Numbered from the stretch's first letter, positions 1-8,608 are shown. The stretch: DNA of 64,000 nt from Epilithonimonas zeae (GCF_900141765.1 NZ_FSRK01000002.1:124001-188000); one strand, 5' to 3'. Numbers and translations are program-made. Notes: generated by a model not told the origin, from the letters alone.

Positions 1-175
1 AACTGACTCCTTGGAATTTCAGTCGTGGATGTTTGTCAAAAAGGTCTTTGAAATTGTCCCTGCTGACGAATACAATTTCTACATCAGGATTCTGCTCTAG
101 AAACTCCACACAGACAGGAACTGTCATTGCTACATCTCCGAATGCCGAAAAACGATATGCCAGAATTCTTTTCAC
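1..175 (-). CDS. Glycosyltransferase family 9 (heptosyltransferase-like), N-terminal part
   Basis: This is the first 58 codons of a gene that runs off the left edge. Reading leftward from a GTG at 173-175, the product starts MKRILAYRFSAFGDVAMTVP and continues with an alternating beta/alpha pattern (EIVFVSRDNFKDLF). The start with FSAFGDVAM is the hallmark N-terminus of ADP-heptose:LPS heptosyltransferase-type family 9 glycosyltransferases, which add sugars to the lipopolysaccharide core at the inner membrane. The GTG follows directly on the TAG stop of sufE, so the two are probably co-transcribed and translationally coupled. The donor sugar and acceptor cannot be told from this fragment. Confidence 0.75.
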   Translation of the reverse strand, partial: MKRILAYRFSAFGDVAMTVPVCVEFLEQNPDVEIVFVSRDNFKDLFDKHPRLKFQGVS

Positions 176-595
176 CTATTTTTTTAGTTGAAATGCAACT
201 GCGTAAAATTTGATTTGTTTCGTCATTGCCATCAAGCCATTCGCTCTTGACGGAGACAAAAATTCCTGTAACCCAATTTCTGAAATGAAATCAAAATCAG
301 AATCCAAAATCTCTTGTGTAGAATGTCCGCTGTAGATTCTTACCAAAAGTGAAACAATTCCTTTTGGCAAAATCCCGTCAGAATCTGCATTGAAAAACAA
401 TTTCCCATCTGTAAATTCTGCATCAATCCAAACTTTGGATTGACAACCTCGGATAAGATTTTCATCTGTTTTTTTTTCCTCAGGAAGTCCTTTCAGCTCT
501 TTCCCAAGGTCTATGATATATTCATATTTCTGCTCCCAATCGTCCAGAAAGGCGAATTCTTCTATTAATTCTTGTTGTTTTTCTTTGATTGTCAT
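176..595 (-). CDS. sufE: SufE-type cysteine desulfuration protein
   Basis: 139 aa, full length for the SufE/CsdE family. SufE takes the persulfide sulfur from the cysteine desulfurase SufS and hands it to the SufBCD scaffold for Fe-S cluster assembly in the cytoplasm. The active-site cysteine is C51 in the conserved RGCQSKVWI loop, and the N-terminal helix (KEKQQELIEEFAFLDDW) is typical. It lies between pepT and a glycosyltransferase gene, not beside sufBCDS. A SufT-type gene lies about 3 kb to the right. The family call rests on the cysteine loop and overall length. Confidence 0.93.
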   Translation of the reverse strand: MTIKEKQQELIEEFAFLDDWEQKYEYIIDLGKELKGLPEEKKTDENLIRGCQSKVWIDAEFTDGKLFFNADSDGILPKGIVSLLVRIYSGHSTQEILDSDFDFISEIGLQEFLSPSRANGLMAMTKQIKFYAVAFQLKK

Positions 596-622
596 TCAGA
601 ATTGATTTGAATTAAAATTAAA

Positions 623-1873
623 TTATTTTACCGATTGAGCAATATTTGCAATCACTTTAACAGCCGCCAACATACTTTCCAAAGGTACAAATTCGTAAGG
701 TCCGTGGAAGTTATGTCCACCAGCAAAGATATTAGGACAAGGCAATCCCATATAAGATAGCTGCGCACCGTCTGTTCCCCCTCTAATTGCTTTGATTTTT
801 GGCTCGATTCCGGAATCTTTCATTGCCTGTTCTGCAATATCTATAATGTGCATTTTGCCTTCGAACAGCTTTTTCATATTGAGATATTGCTGTTTGATTT
901 CTATTTCAGCAGTCTTCTCGCCATACTTTTTGTTGATTGCTTCAACTTTTTCAGCAATCAGTTTTTTTCTGTCTTCAAATTTTTGGTCATCGTGGTCACG
1001 GATAATGTATTGAAGTTTAGCCTCTGAAACATCGCCTTCGAAATCTGTCAGATGGAAAAACCCTTCAAAACCTTTTGTCGTAGCAGGCGTTTCATTTTCT
1101 GGTAATGAATTGATGAACTCTGAAGCCACTAAACCAGCATTCAGCATTTTACCGAAAGAATAACCTGGATGAACAGACAATCCGTGGATTTTAACCACAG
1201 CTCCGGCAGCATTGAAGTTTTCATATTCCAATTCCCCAATTTCTCCGCCGTCCATTGTATATGCCCACTCAGCTCCAAATTTTTCTACATCAAAGTGATG
1301 TGCGCCTCTTCCAATCTCTTCATCCGGATTGAATCCAATAGATATTCTGCCGTGTTTGATTTGAGGATTTGTTAAAAGAAATTCGGCTGCTGTTACAATT
1401 TCTGCAACACCGGCTTTGTCATCAGCACTCAACAATGTTGTTCCGTCTGTTGTGATGATGGTTTGTCCGATATACTTTTTTAAGGATTCAAATTTGGTTG
1501 ATGACAAAATGAATCCGGTTTCCTTATTCAGTAACAAGTCTTCGCCGTCATAATTTTCCCAAATCTGTGGATTCACATTCTCACCGTTGAAATCCGGAGA
1601 CGAATCGTAATGTGCAATGAATCCAACTTGTGGAACTTTCTCTTCTTTATTAGAAGGAATAAATCCAAAAACGTATCCTTTTTCATCTATACTCACATCT
1701 TCCAATCCCAAATCCTGCAATTCTTTGTACAAGTAATTGGCAATATCCCACTGCCTTTCTGTAGAAGGTGTAGTCTCACTTTCTGCGTCGCTGGTTGAAA
1801 ATATCTTAATGTATGTGATGAATCTGTTAAGGAGTTTTTCTCTCCAAATACCGTCTAATTGGATGTTTTCCAT
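623..1873 (-). CDS. pepT: Peptidase T (tripeptide aminopeptidase, M20B)
   Basis: 416 aa, normal for PepT. This cytoplasmic dinuclear zinc enzyme releases the N-terminal residue from tripeptides. The metal-site motifs appear in the expected order: H88-Y-D90 (AHYDSSPD), D151-D152 in SADDKAG, the E185-E186 pair in FNPDEEIGRG, D208 in TMDGGEIGELEYE, and a C-terminal GGHNFHGPYEF histidine motif. The central insert is the dimerisation domain. The gene has its own promoter with a good Bacteroidetes-type pair of boxes, and its end is 27 bp from the sufE start, so the two may form one transcript. Confidence 0.95.
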   Translation of the reverse strand: MENIQLDGIWREKLLNRFITYIKIFSTSDAESETTPSTERQWDIANYLYKELQDLGLEDVSIDEKGYVFGFIPSNKEEKVPQVGFIAHYDSSPDFNGENVNPQIWENYDGEDLLLNKETGFILSSTKFESLKKYIGQTIITTDGTTLLSADDKAGVAEIVTAAEFLLTNPQIKHGRISIGFNPDEEIGRGAHHFDVEKFGAEWAYTMDGGEIGELEYENFNAAGAVVKIHGLSVHPGYSFGKMLNAGLVASEFINSLPENETPATTKGFEGFFHLTDFEGDVSEAKLQYIIRDHDDQKFEDRKKLIAEKVEAINKKYGEKTAEIEIKQQYLNMKKLFEGKMHIIDIAEQAMKDSGIEPKIKAIRGGTDGAQLSYMGLPCPNIFAGGHNFHGPYEFVPLESMLAAVKVIANIAQSVK

Positions 1874-1892
1874 ATAATTTGCTATATCTCCG

Positions 1893-1924
1893 CAAAGTTA
1901 TATATTTATGCAGTGAACGACAAA
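1893..1924 (-). promoter_or_regulatory. Promoter of pepT (Bacteroidetes type)
   Basis: On the minus strand the -7 box TAACTTTG (1900-1893) fits TAnnTTTG, and TTTG at 1924-1921 lies 20 bp upstream, the usual -33/-7 arrangement in Bacteroidota. The box is about 20 nt before the pepT ATG. Confidence 0.6.
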
Positions 1925-2026
1925 TAATATCTGATGATTGATAAGTTGTGAATTATCAAAGTCTTGAATGTTTGTTCGCGCGAGCGAAGCGAGCGCCGAT
2001 GAGTATTACTGGAACGTCGAATCACA

Positions 2027-2107
2027 GCAGCCCGACTTGAGTGGAGCTCTTTTTCTTTTTATCAAAAAAGAAAAAAGCGGGAACGGAAGGCGGATAAAGC
2101 TGCCCAA
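2027..2107. repeat. Dispersed structured repeat, copy 1 (81 bp)
   Basis: The left frame GCAGCCCGACTTGAG and the right frame CGGAAGGCGGAT-AAGCTGCCCAA are shared with a second copy at 29512-29618. The terminal GCAGC and GCTGC are complementary. Between them is a variable apical hairpin, here TTTTTCTTTTT against AAAAAGAAAAA. The stretch just to its left (1978-1998) is unusually GC-rich for the window (GCGCGAGCGAAGCGAGCGCC). The element ends 21 bp before the HMG-CoA lyase family ATG, so it may lie in that gene's leader. Confidence 0.7.
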
Positions 2108-2128
2108 ATAATTATAAAAACGATACAA

Positions 2129-2977
2129 ATGTTCTTAACCGAGTGTCCACGTGACGCGATGCAAGGCTGGGGAGAAATGATTCCCACGCAGAAAAAAATA
2201 GATTACATCAACCGCCTGATGGAAGTGCGTTTTGATGTCCTGGATTGCGGAAGCTTCGTGAATCCGAAAACTATGCCTCAAATGGCTGATTCCGGAATTG
2301 TGGTGGACGAAATTGACAAATCGCTTTCCAACACAAAACTGTCTGTTGTTGTTGCGAATCTTCGTGGTGCCGAAAAAGCCTTGAGCCATGAGCAAATCGA
2401 TATTCTGGGTTTTCCTTTTTCCATCTCCGAAACTTTCCAACACAGAAATACCAATAAAAGCAGAGAAGAAGCTTTCACCGAAGTAGTGAATATCTTAGAA
2501 CTTACAAAATCTCAAGGCAAACAACTGAATCTGTATTTTTCGATGGCTTTTGGAAACCCTTATGGGGAAAGCTGGAAATGGGAAGATGTGGACTTTTGGG
2601 CAAAACGTTTTGAAGAAATTGGAATCAAAGATGTTCTTTTATCCGACACTACTGGTGTTGGCAATGTGGAAAGGATTTCGCTTTTGTTTAATAAAATTCC
2701 TGCAAAATATCCCAGCATTAATTTCGGTGCTCATTTTCATAACCGATACGAGGATTCTTATATCAAACTGAAAGCAGCTTATGATGAAGGCTGCAGAAGA
2801 TTTGACAGTGCCATAAAAGGAATCGGCGGTTGTCCGATGGCGAAAGATGATTTGGTGGGAAATATGCCGACTGAAAAGGTTTTTACATTTATGTCATCTG
2901 AGAAAATCGATATTCATCAGAATCTTCTTCATTTTGAAAGTGCTTACAATATGGCGAAAGATATTTTTCATTTTTAA
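2129..2977 (+). CDS. Hydroxymethylglutaryl-CoA lyase family protein
   Basis: 282 aa TIM-barrel protein of the HMG-CoA lyase/homocitrate synthase family. HMG-CoA lyases cleave HMG-CoA to acetoacetate and acetyl-CoA in leucine and ketone-body metabolism. Seen here are the N-terminal ECPRDAMQG (the family's E/RD catalytic segment, R8 and D9), the metal-binding HFH motif (H202, H204 in GAHFHNRY), and the C-terminal cysteine loop GIGGCPMAKDD with C235. It is slightly short at the N-terminus, but no ATG exists upstream in frame. A dispersed repeat sits just before the start, and no clear promoter box fits between them. A related aldolase specificity is not excluded. Confidence 0.85.
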   Translation: MFLTECPRDAMQGWGEMIPTQKKIDYINRLMEVRFDVLDCGSFVNPKTMPQMADSGIVVDEIDKSLSNTKLSVVVANLRGAEKALSHEQIDILGFPFSISETFQHRNTNKSREEAFTEVVNILELTKSQGKQLNLYFSMAFGNPYGESWKWEDVDFWAKRFEEIGIKDVLLSDTTGVGNVERISLLFNKIPAKYPSINFGAHFHNRYEDSYIKLKAAYDEGCRRFDSAIKGIGGCPMAKDDLVGNMPTEKVFTFMSSEKIDIHQNLLHFESAYNMAKDIFHF

Positions 2978-3094
2978 TTTACTGTCCAACATATATATTT
3001 TATCATATTTTAATAATTATTCATATTTGAAATTCAGGATTTCAAAAAAATGATGTAAATTTATTACAGAAAAAATAATTAAAAACTAGCAGTT

Positions 3095-3499
3095 ATGACT
3101 TCAAAAACGACTTATGTAGGTGAGAATAGGATTGATTCTGTACACGAAAGCTCTGGAGATGTTTTCACTTCATATATTCCTACCAGTGACTTTAGTGTAC
3201 GAGAACACTTTTCTCCAACAGATATTTTTGCAACTGCTTTGGCGCAAAGTGTTTTTGCACACCTAGTTGTGTTAGCAAAAGATAGACATATTGATATTAC
3301 TGGTGCAACTTGCGACCTGAAAAAGACAATGTATTATGAGCCAAGAAGAATTGGTGAGATTTTCTGCGTTTTCAAATTCCCTAATTCTTACACTTTGGAA
3401 GAACAAGAATTTTTAGAAAATGCGGTGAGAAATAGTCCGGTTTATCTAAGTCTTAACGAAGACATCAAGAAAATTTTTCTTTTCGAATATAAAAACTAA
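3095..3499 (+). CDS. OsmC-like protein without the usual cysteines
   Basis: 134 aa with an OsmC/Ohr-type layout: the segment FSPTDIFATALAQSVFAHLVV matches the central helix that normally carries the peroxidatic cysteine, followed by the strand pattern ITGATCDLKKTM and by EPRRIGEIFCVFKFP. The C-terminal helix that normally reads CPV reads NSPV (S114). The position of the first cysteine is also serine (S52 in AQSVFAH), so neither redox cysteine is present. The only cysteines are C73 and C91, in strands. It therefore probably does not act as a peroxidase, and its role is unknown. It stands alone and ends in a strong hairpin terminator shared with the convergent sufT-like gene. Confidence 0.8.
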   Translation: MTSKTTYVGENRIDSVHESSGDVFTSYIPTSDFSVREHFSPTDIFATALAQSVFAHLVVLAKDRHIDITGATCDLKKTMYYEPRRIGEIFCVFKFPNSYTLEEQEFLENAVRNSPVYLSLNEDIKKIFLFEYKN

Positions 3500-3505
3500 A
3501 AAATG

Positions 3506-3535
3506 AATCCTGCTTTTTAGCAGGATTTATTTTTA
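3506..3535. terminator. Bidirectional terminator
   Basis: Hairpin AATCCTGC / GCAGGATT with loop TTTTTA, followed by TATTTTTAT on the plus strand and by a T-rich tract on the minus strand. It serves the convergent OsmC-like and SufT-type genes. Confidence 0.85.
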
Positions 3536-3859
3536 TAACATACCAAGTTCAAACTTGGCTTCTTCACTCATCATTTCTTTGGTCCAAGTTGGTTCAAATG
3601 TGAGTTCGATTTTTGCTGATTTCACACCTTCCACACCTCTTACTTTATCTTCTACTTCTACCGGAAGGGTTTCTGCAACCGGACAATTCGGAGAAGTTAA
3701 TGTCATTATCACGAGAACTTCACCTTCATCAGAAATCTGTACATCGTAAACCAATCCTAATTCATAAATATCAACCGGAATTTCAGGGTCAAAAACCGTT
3801 TTAAGTTCTTTAATTATTTCTTCCCCAATATCAGCAATTTGGTCGTCTGTATATTTCAT
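3533..3859 (-). CDS. SufT/MIP18-type Fe-S assembly protein (DUF59)
   Basis: 108 aa single-domain MIP18 (DUF59) protein. Members help mature iron-sulfur proteins, often beside SUF genes. Seen are the diagnostic FDPEIPVDIYELGLVYDV block in the first half and SPNCPVAETLPVEVEDKV with the conserved cysteine, then ELTFEPTWTKEMMSEEAK, the typical end of the family. The downstream PolB-type exonuclease gene ends 1 bp before it begins, so the two form a tight pair. It is about 3 kb from sufE but not in the same operon. Confidence 0.88.
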   Translation of the reverse strand: MKYTDDQIADIGEEIIKELKTVFDPEIPVDIYELGLVYDVQISDEGEVLVIMTLTSPNCPVAETLPVEVEDKVRGVEGVKSAKIELTFEPTWTKEMMSEEAKFELGML

Positions 3860-3860
3860 T

Positions 3861-4556
3861 TTAATCTAATCTTTTTAATAAATCTTCCTGACGCATCCGC
3901 CTGAAAATATTCGCCAAAGTTAAGACATCTTTTTCACAATAATGAATGATTCTGTCTATATCACCGTCTTTGTAGTATATATCGGCAACCATACTTCCAT
4001 CGATATCGTCTTTTGGAGTAGGAATTCCGAAGATATGAGCTAATAATTCCAGCGAAACATAACTTTTCCAATCTCCAAATTTCCAGAGTTCCATCGTATC
4101 GATATGAGGAATTTCCCAAGGTTTTTTTCCAAACATTTGAAACGGGATTGGTGGTTGAATTCCATTAATTAAAAGCCTTCTTGCAATGTAAGGAAAATCA
4201 AATTCTTTTCCATTATGTGCACAAAGAATAACATTATTTAATCGAGGACTGTTGAATAACTCGCAGAATGAAATTAATAAATCCTTCTCTTCCCCAGAAT
4301 AAGTTTTGATTTTAAGCTTTCCTGTATTGCTGTCAATCATTCCAATAGAAATACAGATAATCATTCCAAATTCAGCCATAATTCCTGCTCGTTGCTCATA
4401 GAATTCTGAAGCTTCGATTTCGTCTTTTCTCTGAGATTTAGTTTTCTTATCCCAAAGATATTGTGTTGTGGGATCGAGGTTATTCCAAGTGTCAATTTGT
4501 GGAACAGTTTCAATGTCGAGGAAAAGTATATTTTCGATTGGGATCTTATGAATCAT
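3861..4556 (-). CDS. Predicted 3'-5' exonuclease (PolB-type DEDD)
   Basis: 231 aa RNase H-fold exonuclease related to the proofreading domain of family B polymerases but with no polymerase part. The three DEDD motifs are visible: Exo I FLDIETVP near residue 13, Exo II CAHNGKEFDFPYIARR near residue 113, and Exo III HYCEKDVLTLANIFRR near residue 209 (a YxxxD-type motif). It probably trims single strands in DNA repair or RNA turnover. It is transcribed before the sufT-like gene and follows the act operon terminator, so it needs its own promoter; no clear box was seen. Confidence 0.85.
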   Translation of the reverse strand: MIHKIPIENILFLDIETVPQIDTWNNLDPTTQYLWDKKTKSQRKDEIEASEFYEQRAGIMAEFGMIICISIGMIDSNTGKLKIKTYSGEEKDLLISFCELFNSPRLNNVILCAHNGKEFDFPYIARRLLINGIQPPIPFQMFGKKPWEIPHIDTMELWKFGDWKSYVSLELLAHIFGIPTPKDDIDGSMVADIYYKDGDIDRIIHYCEKDVLTLANIFRRMRQEDLLKRLD

Positions 4557-4583
4557 TTGTCTTTTGTTTCTTTAAAATTAATA

Positions 4584-4612
4584 AAAAAACCCAACATTGC
4601 TGCTGGGTTTTA
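4584..4612 (-). terminator. Terminator of the act operon
   Basis: Hairpin AAACCCA / TGGGTTT around a 10-nt loop, 22 bp after the actF stop and followed on the minus strand by TTTTTATTAATTTT. Confidence 0.75.
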
Positions 4613-4633
4613 TATGTTCTATTCTAAAATTAA

Positions 4634-5968
4634 TTAGAAAGGATATTCGTAAATCTCTGATTCGTGGAAGAAAGGGTTTCCAGTAGGCATCAATTTTAGT
4701 TTTGATAAAGCTGTCATTACTGTGAACGTAAACAATCCAATCACAAATACAAATGAACCTAATACCAATAATGCGTTTGAAGCATTGTTCCAGTATGGAC
4801 CAACTGTTCCCGGCATTACCATATTGAAGTAATCTACGGCGTGACCAATAATTACAACACAAGCCATAAATGTAACCACTTTGTAATTTCTCTTGATGCT
4901 ACTACTTACTAAAACCAATAGCGGAGCCAAGAAATTGATAATCAACATTGGTAGGAATGTCGGTGCATAATATTCGAATCTACCAAAGAAGTAGTTAACC
5001 TCTTCTGGAACGTTAGCATACCAATAAAGCATAAACTGACAGAACCAAAGGTAAGACCACAACATACTTGTAGCAAATAAGAATTTACCAAGATCGTGAA
5101 GGTGGTTATTATTGAACTGAGGATAAACTCCTTTTTTCTTAAGATAAACACTGATGATAATCATTACAGCAATAGAAGTAGATAAACAACTAACCATTGA
5201 ATACCAAATATAAAGCGTAGAATACCAGTGAGGGTCAATAGACATCAACCAATCCCAAGCCCAAGCTGCAGAAGCAAACCCGAAGAATGCGATATAACCA
5301 ACGCTCCAGCTATATAAACTAGCGTAGATCTTTCTGTTTCCTTTGTTCTCATCTACTTTTTTAGAAACACTCTTTAATTTTAAAACAAAAAATGTTGCTC
5401 CTAATACATAAATAAGAGTTCTGATAGCATAAAAAGGAATATTAAGGAATCTTTTCTTTTCAAATAATATGACATCAAATTCTGGAGAATTTGGATCTGT
5501 CAATTCTGGATCCATCCAATGGAAAAGGTGTCCGTATCCTGAGATATTCAAAAGCATTATAATTACTAATAATGCTCCTCCGTAAGGAATGAATGAAGCA
5601 ATCGCTTCCATTACTCTTGTTACAATAATAGACCAACCTGCGTGTGCTGCGTGCTGGATACTGTAAAAGAATAATGCACAACAGCTAATTCCAAATGCAA
5701 ATACCGCAAATGTGTGAATAGCTGCCAAAGGCTGATTATGAATCTGATGTTTTGCGTGCTCCAGATGAGCATTGTGATCCTGAGGACCAACTAACTCACT
5801 GGAATGTGTAGGCGCTTCGTGACCTTTTGAGTGGACAGATTCCATCCAATGAGAAATTGCAGTATCATCCAATCCGTGGTTAAGTGCATAACCAATACCG
5901 AATAAAACAACTCCTACAACAATGAGTATAATTGAATATAATCTTAATTTAGGTGAAAAACTATACAT
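4634..5968 (-). CDS. actF: Alternative complex III subunit ActF
   Basis: 444 aa polytopic membrane protein, the last gene of the act operon. ActF is one of two quinone-domain membrane subunits of quinol:electron acceptor oxidoreductase (ACIII). The protein starts with a hydrophobic helix (LYSIILIVVGVVLFGIGYAL), then a His-rich periplasmic loop around residues 45-75, then about nine further hydrophobic segments including WAWDWLMSIDPHWYSTLYIWY, a typical ActF stretch. The last residues (HESEIYEYPF) are near the usual end. Cytochrome oxidase genes often follow in related operons, but here a terminator follows instead. Confidence 0.9.
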   Translation of the reverse strand: MYSFSPKLRLYSIILIVVGVVLFGIGYALNHGLDDTAISHWMESVHSKGHEAPTHSSELVGPQDHNAHLEHAKHQIHNQPLAAIHTFAVFAFGISCCALFFYSIQHAAHAGWSIIVTRVMEAIASFIPYGGALLVIIMLLNISGYGHLFHWMDPELTDPNSPEFDVILFEKKRFLNIPFYAIRTLIYVLGATFFVLKLKSVSKKVDENKGNRKIYASLYSWSVGYIAFFGFASAAWAWDWLMSIDPHWYSTLYIWYSMVSCLSTSIAVMIIISVYLKKKGVYPQFNNNHLHDLGKFLFATSMLWSYLWFCQFMLYWYANVPEEVNYFFGRFEYYAPTFLPMLIINFLAPLLVLVSSSIKRNYKVVTFMACVVIIGHAVDYFNMVMPGTVGPYWNNASNALLVLGSFVFVIGLFTFTVMTALSKLKLMPTGNPFFHESEIYEYPF

Positions 5969-5980
5969 TTTCTTCTTTTT

Positions 5981-6703
5981 TTATTTAGCATTGGTTTTAG
6001 CTTCAGCTGCTGCAGGAGCAGTAGAAGTTTTCTCTGTCGTAGCTGGAGCGGCGGCTGCCGGAGCTGCAGTTGCAGTTGGCGCTTTAAAAGTATTATAAAC
6101 GTATAAAGCTACTCTCCATCTATCTCCCACATTCAGTTGTCCTGCGTAAGATCCCATTGCATTCCTACCATTAGTCAAAACATAATGTACAGATCCTATT
6201 GTGATATCTCTATCTGCATAGTTTGGAACTCCTGAATAAGCACCGCTTTGTACAATTGGTCCTTGTCCATCTCCACCTGTACCGTGACAAGCAGAACAAG
6301 TATGATCAAACAATACTTTTCCTCTTGCCAAATCTTTCTCAAGATTTTTAGGATCCAAAGGAGAAGCTGTAATCAATTTTGAAGCATCATATCCTGCATT
6401 ATATTCATCTACATTTTTAGGCAGACTTTCTTCACTTACAATTCCGTCTCTGTTTTGTGCAACAGAACCTTCTACTGGTGAAAGACCTGTAGCGCCATTA
6501 CGAGAAACAAAGGCAGGAATTTCATTTTCGTGGTCAGAATATGCATCCTTAGCTTTCATCAATGGATCGTAAGCTACCGGGAAATACATATCTGGAAAAT
6601 ATACCAAAGGTGGATTATCTTTTGGACCGCAAGAATTCAGTAACACAGTTGTTAAACCAAAGATTGCTGTCATTTTTAATATACTATTCTTCATCTTAGG
6701 CAT
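5981..6703 (-). CDS. actE: Alternative complex III subunit ActE, monoheme cytochrome c lipoprotein
   Basis: 240 aa. The N-terminus is a lipoprotein signal (TAIFGLTTVLLNSCGPKD, lipidated C25), so it is anchored on the periplasmic face. One c-type heme site, CSACHGTGGDGQG, lies near residue 135, with a possible axial Met in GRNAMGSYAGQL. The last 40 residues are an Ala/Thr/Lys-rich tail. ActE carries electrons within ACIII. The ATG overlaps the actD stop by 8 bp, showing translational coupling; an in-frame ATG three codons later (MKNSILK) is an alternative start. Confidence 0.92.
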   Translation of the reverse strand: MPKMKNSILKMTAIFGLTTVLLNSCGPKDNPPLVYFPDMYFPVAYDPLMKAKDAYSDHENEIPAFVSRNGATGLSPVEGSVAQNRDGIVSEESLPKNVDEYNAGYDASKLITASPLDPKNLEKDLARGKVLFDHTCSACHGTGGDGQGPIVQSGAYSGVPNYADRDITIGSVHYVLTNGRNAMGSYAGQLNVGDRWRVALYVYNTFKAPTATAAPAAAAPATTEKTSTAPAAAEAKTNAK

Positions 6704-7217
6704 CTTTAACAGTTATTTCTTCAACACCTGTATCAATCAACAGTTGTTTAATCGTTTCAACATCATCAGACACAAACTCCATCATAAACTTGTCATCCGT
6801 AGTTCTTGGATCTGGATTCTGAGGTTTTGCTCCAGGATACATTTTGTTTCTTACCAAGAAAGTCAATGACATCAAGTGAGCAGAACAGAATACCATCAAT
6901 TCGAACATTGGATCCACGAAAGCCGGCATATTGTGCAACCAGTCAAATGATGGTTTACCACCAATATTCTGTGGCCAGTCGTGATTCATAATATATGCTG
7001 TCAAAGTGATACCGATGGTAACTCCATAACAAGCATAGATAAATGCTGCGTCAGAAATTCTAGTTTTCTTTAATCCAAGAGCTTTGTCAAGTCCGTGAAC
7101 AGGGAATGGCGTATAAACTTCGTTTATAGATATTCCTTTATCAGTAAAGGCTTTAACGCCGTGCATCAAATCATCGTCGTCGCCGTAAAGTCCATATATA
7201 ATCTTAGTGGTGCTCAT
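6696..7217 (-). CDS. actD: Alternative complex III subunit ActD (DUF3341)
   Basis: About 173 aa if it starts at MSTTKIIYGLYGDDDDL. A longer frame begins 9 codons upstream inside actC, but that start lies further into the previous gene. ActD has a soluble ferredoxin-like N-terminal half (DUF3341, GLYGDDDDLMHGVKAFTDKGI) and two membrane helices near residues 60-80 and 105-125 (AFIYACYGVTIGITLTAYIM; LMVFCSAHLMSLTFLV). It ends in a cytoplasmic stretch with the family pattern EFVSDDVETIKQLLIDTGVEEI. It overlaps actC by 14 bp and actE by 8 bp. Confidence 0.9.
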   Translation of the reverse strand: MSTTKIIYGLYGDDDDLMHGVKAFTDKGISINEVYTPFPVHGLDKALGLKKTRISDAAFIYACYGVTIGITLTAYIMNHDWPQNIGGKPSFDWLHNMPAFVDPMFELMVFCSAHLMSLTFLVRNKMYPGAKPQNPDPRTTDDKFMMEFVSDDVETIKQLLIDTGVEEITVKDA

Positions 7218-8601
7218 CTCCTTCTTTTGCTTTATAAGTTTCACCGGAAATTTTCAAAATACTCTTCAATTCGGCCTGTGCAATTACAGGGAATGTTCTC
7301 GCATATAAAAGGAATAATACAGAGAAGAAACCGATTGTTCCAAGATATACACCAACGTCAATAACAGTTGGCTTAAACATCGTCCAAGAAGATGGTAAAT
7401 AATCTCTAGACAAGTTGATAACGATAATATCAAAACGCTCAAACCACATACCGATGTTGATAATCAATGCGATGATGAATGTCCAGAAGATATTGGTTCT
7501 AACTTTTTTGAACCAGAACGCTGCCGGTACAACCAAGTTACAGATAATCAATGCCCAGAATGCCCACCAATAAGGCCCTACTGCTGCTCCTGGAGAAAGA
7601 TAAGTAAAATCTTCAAATCTTGATCCAGAATACCATCCGATAAAATATTCAGTGGCGTAAGCTACAGTTACCATACCACCTGTTACAACGATTACGATAT
7701 TCATAATCTCGATGTGGTACATAGTGATATAATCTTCAAGGTGACAAACTTTTCTTGCTACCAACAATAGTGTTTGTACCATTGCAAAGCCTGAGAAGAT
7801 CGCACCAGCCACGAAATATGGAGGATAGATTGTTGAGTGCCATCCTTTGATTACCGACGTAGCAAAGTCAAATGATACGGTCGTGTGTACCGAGAATACA
7901 AGTGGCGTCGCTAAACCTGCAAGAACCAAAGATAGCTCTTCGAATCTTTGCCAGTGTTTTGCTTTTCCACCCCATCCAAAAGCAAGAAGTGTATAAATCT
8001 TTTTATTGAAAGGCGTTTTAGCTCTATCTCTAATCATTGCAAAGTCAGGAATCAATCCCATAAACCAGAATACCACTGATACAGAGAAATAAGTCGAGAT
8101 TGCAAATACGTCCCAAAGTAACGGCGAGTTGAAGTTGGTCCAAAGTGTACCGAATTGGTTAGGCAAAGGGAAAACCCAATATCCAACCCAAACTCTACCC
8201 ATGTGGATAACCGGGAAGATAGCCGCCTGACAAACCGCGAAGATAGTCATCGCTTCTGCAGAACGGTTAACAGACATTCTCCATCTTTGTCTAAATAATA
8301 GTAGTACAGCAGAGATCAATGTTCCGGCGTGACCGATACCTACCCACCATACGAAGTTAGTAATATCCCAACCCCAGTTGATAGTTCTGTTAAGTCCCCA
8401 CGCACCGATACCTGTTCCCACAGTATAAGCGATACAACCGAATCCATAAACGAACAGAACTAAAGCCGCATACAATGATGCCCACCATAATTTTCCTGCA
8501 CGTTCTTCGATAGGTCTTGCGATATCTTCTGTGATATCGTGATAAGTCTTATGACCAATAATTAAAGGTTCCCTTATCGGAGCTTCGTAATGTCCTGACA
8601 T
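7204..8601 (-). CDS. actC: Alternative complex III subunit ActC (NrfD/PsrC-like quinol site)
   Basis: 465 aa polytopic NrfD-type membrane subunit with about ten helices. ActC holds the quinol oxidation site of ACIII and passes electrons to the Fe-S clusters of ActB. Typical segments include WWVGIGHAGTLISAVLLLFRQ with the histidine of the quinol pocket near residue 91, FPLPNQFGTLWTNFNSPLLWD, and SVHTTVSFDFATSVIKGWH. The start is 8 bp after the actB stop, and the end overlaps actD by 14 bp. Confidence 0.93.
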   Translation of the reverse strand: MSGHYEAPIREPLIIGHKTYHDITEDIARPIEERAGKLWWASLYAALVLFVYGFGCIAYTVGTGIGAWGLNRTINWGWDITNFVWWVGIGHAGTLISAVLLLFRQRWRMSVNRSAEAMTIFAVCQAAIFPVIHMGRVWVGYWVFPLPNQFGTLWTNFNSPLLWDVFAISTYFSVSVVFWFMGLIPDFAMIRDRAKTPFNKKIYTLLAFGWGGKAKHWQRFEELSLVLAGLATPLVFSVHTTVSFDFATSVIKGWHSTIYPPYFVAGAIFSGFAMVQTLLLVARKVCHLEDYITMYHIEIMNIVIVVTGGMVTVAYATEYFIGWYSGSRFEDFTYLSPGAAVGPYWWAFWALIICNLVVPAAFWFKKVRTNIFWTFIIALIINIGMWFERFDIIVINLSRDYLPSSWTMFKPTVIDVGVYLGTIGFFSVLFLLYARTFPVIAQAELKSILKISGETYKAKEGDEHH

Positions 8602-8608
8602 TTTTTAC

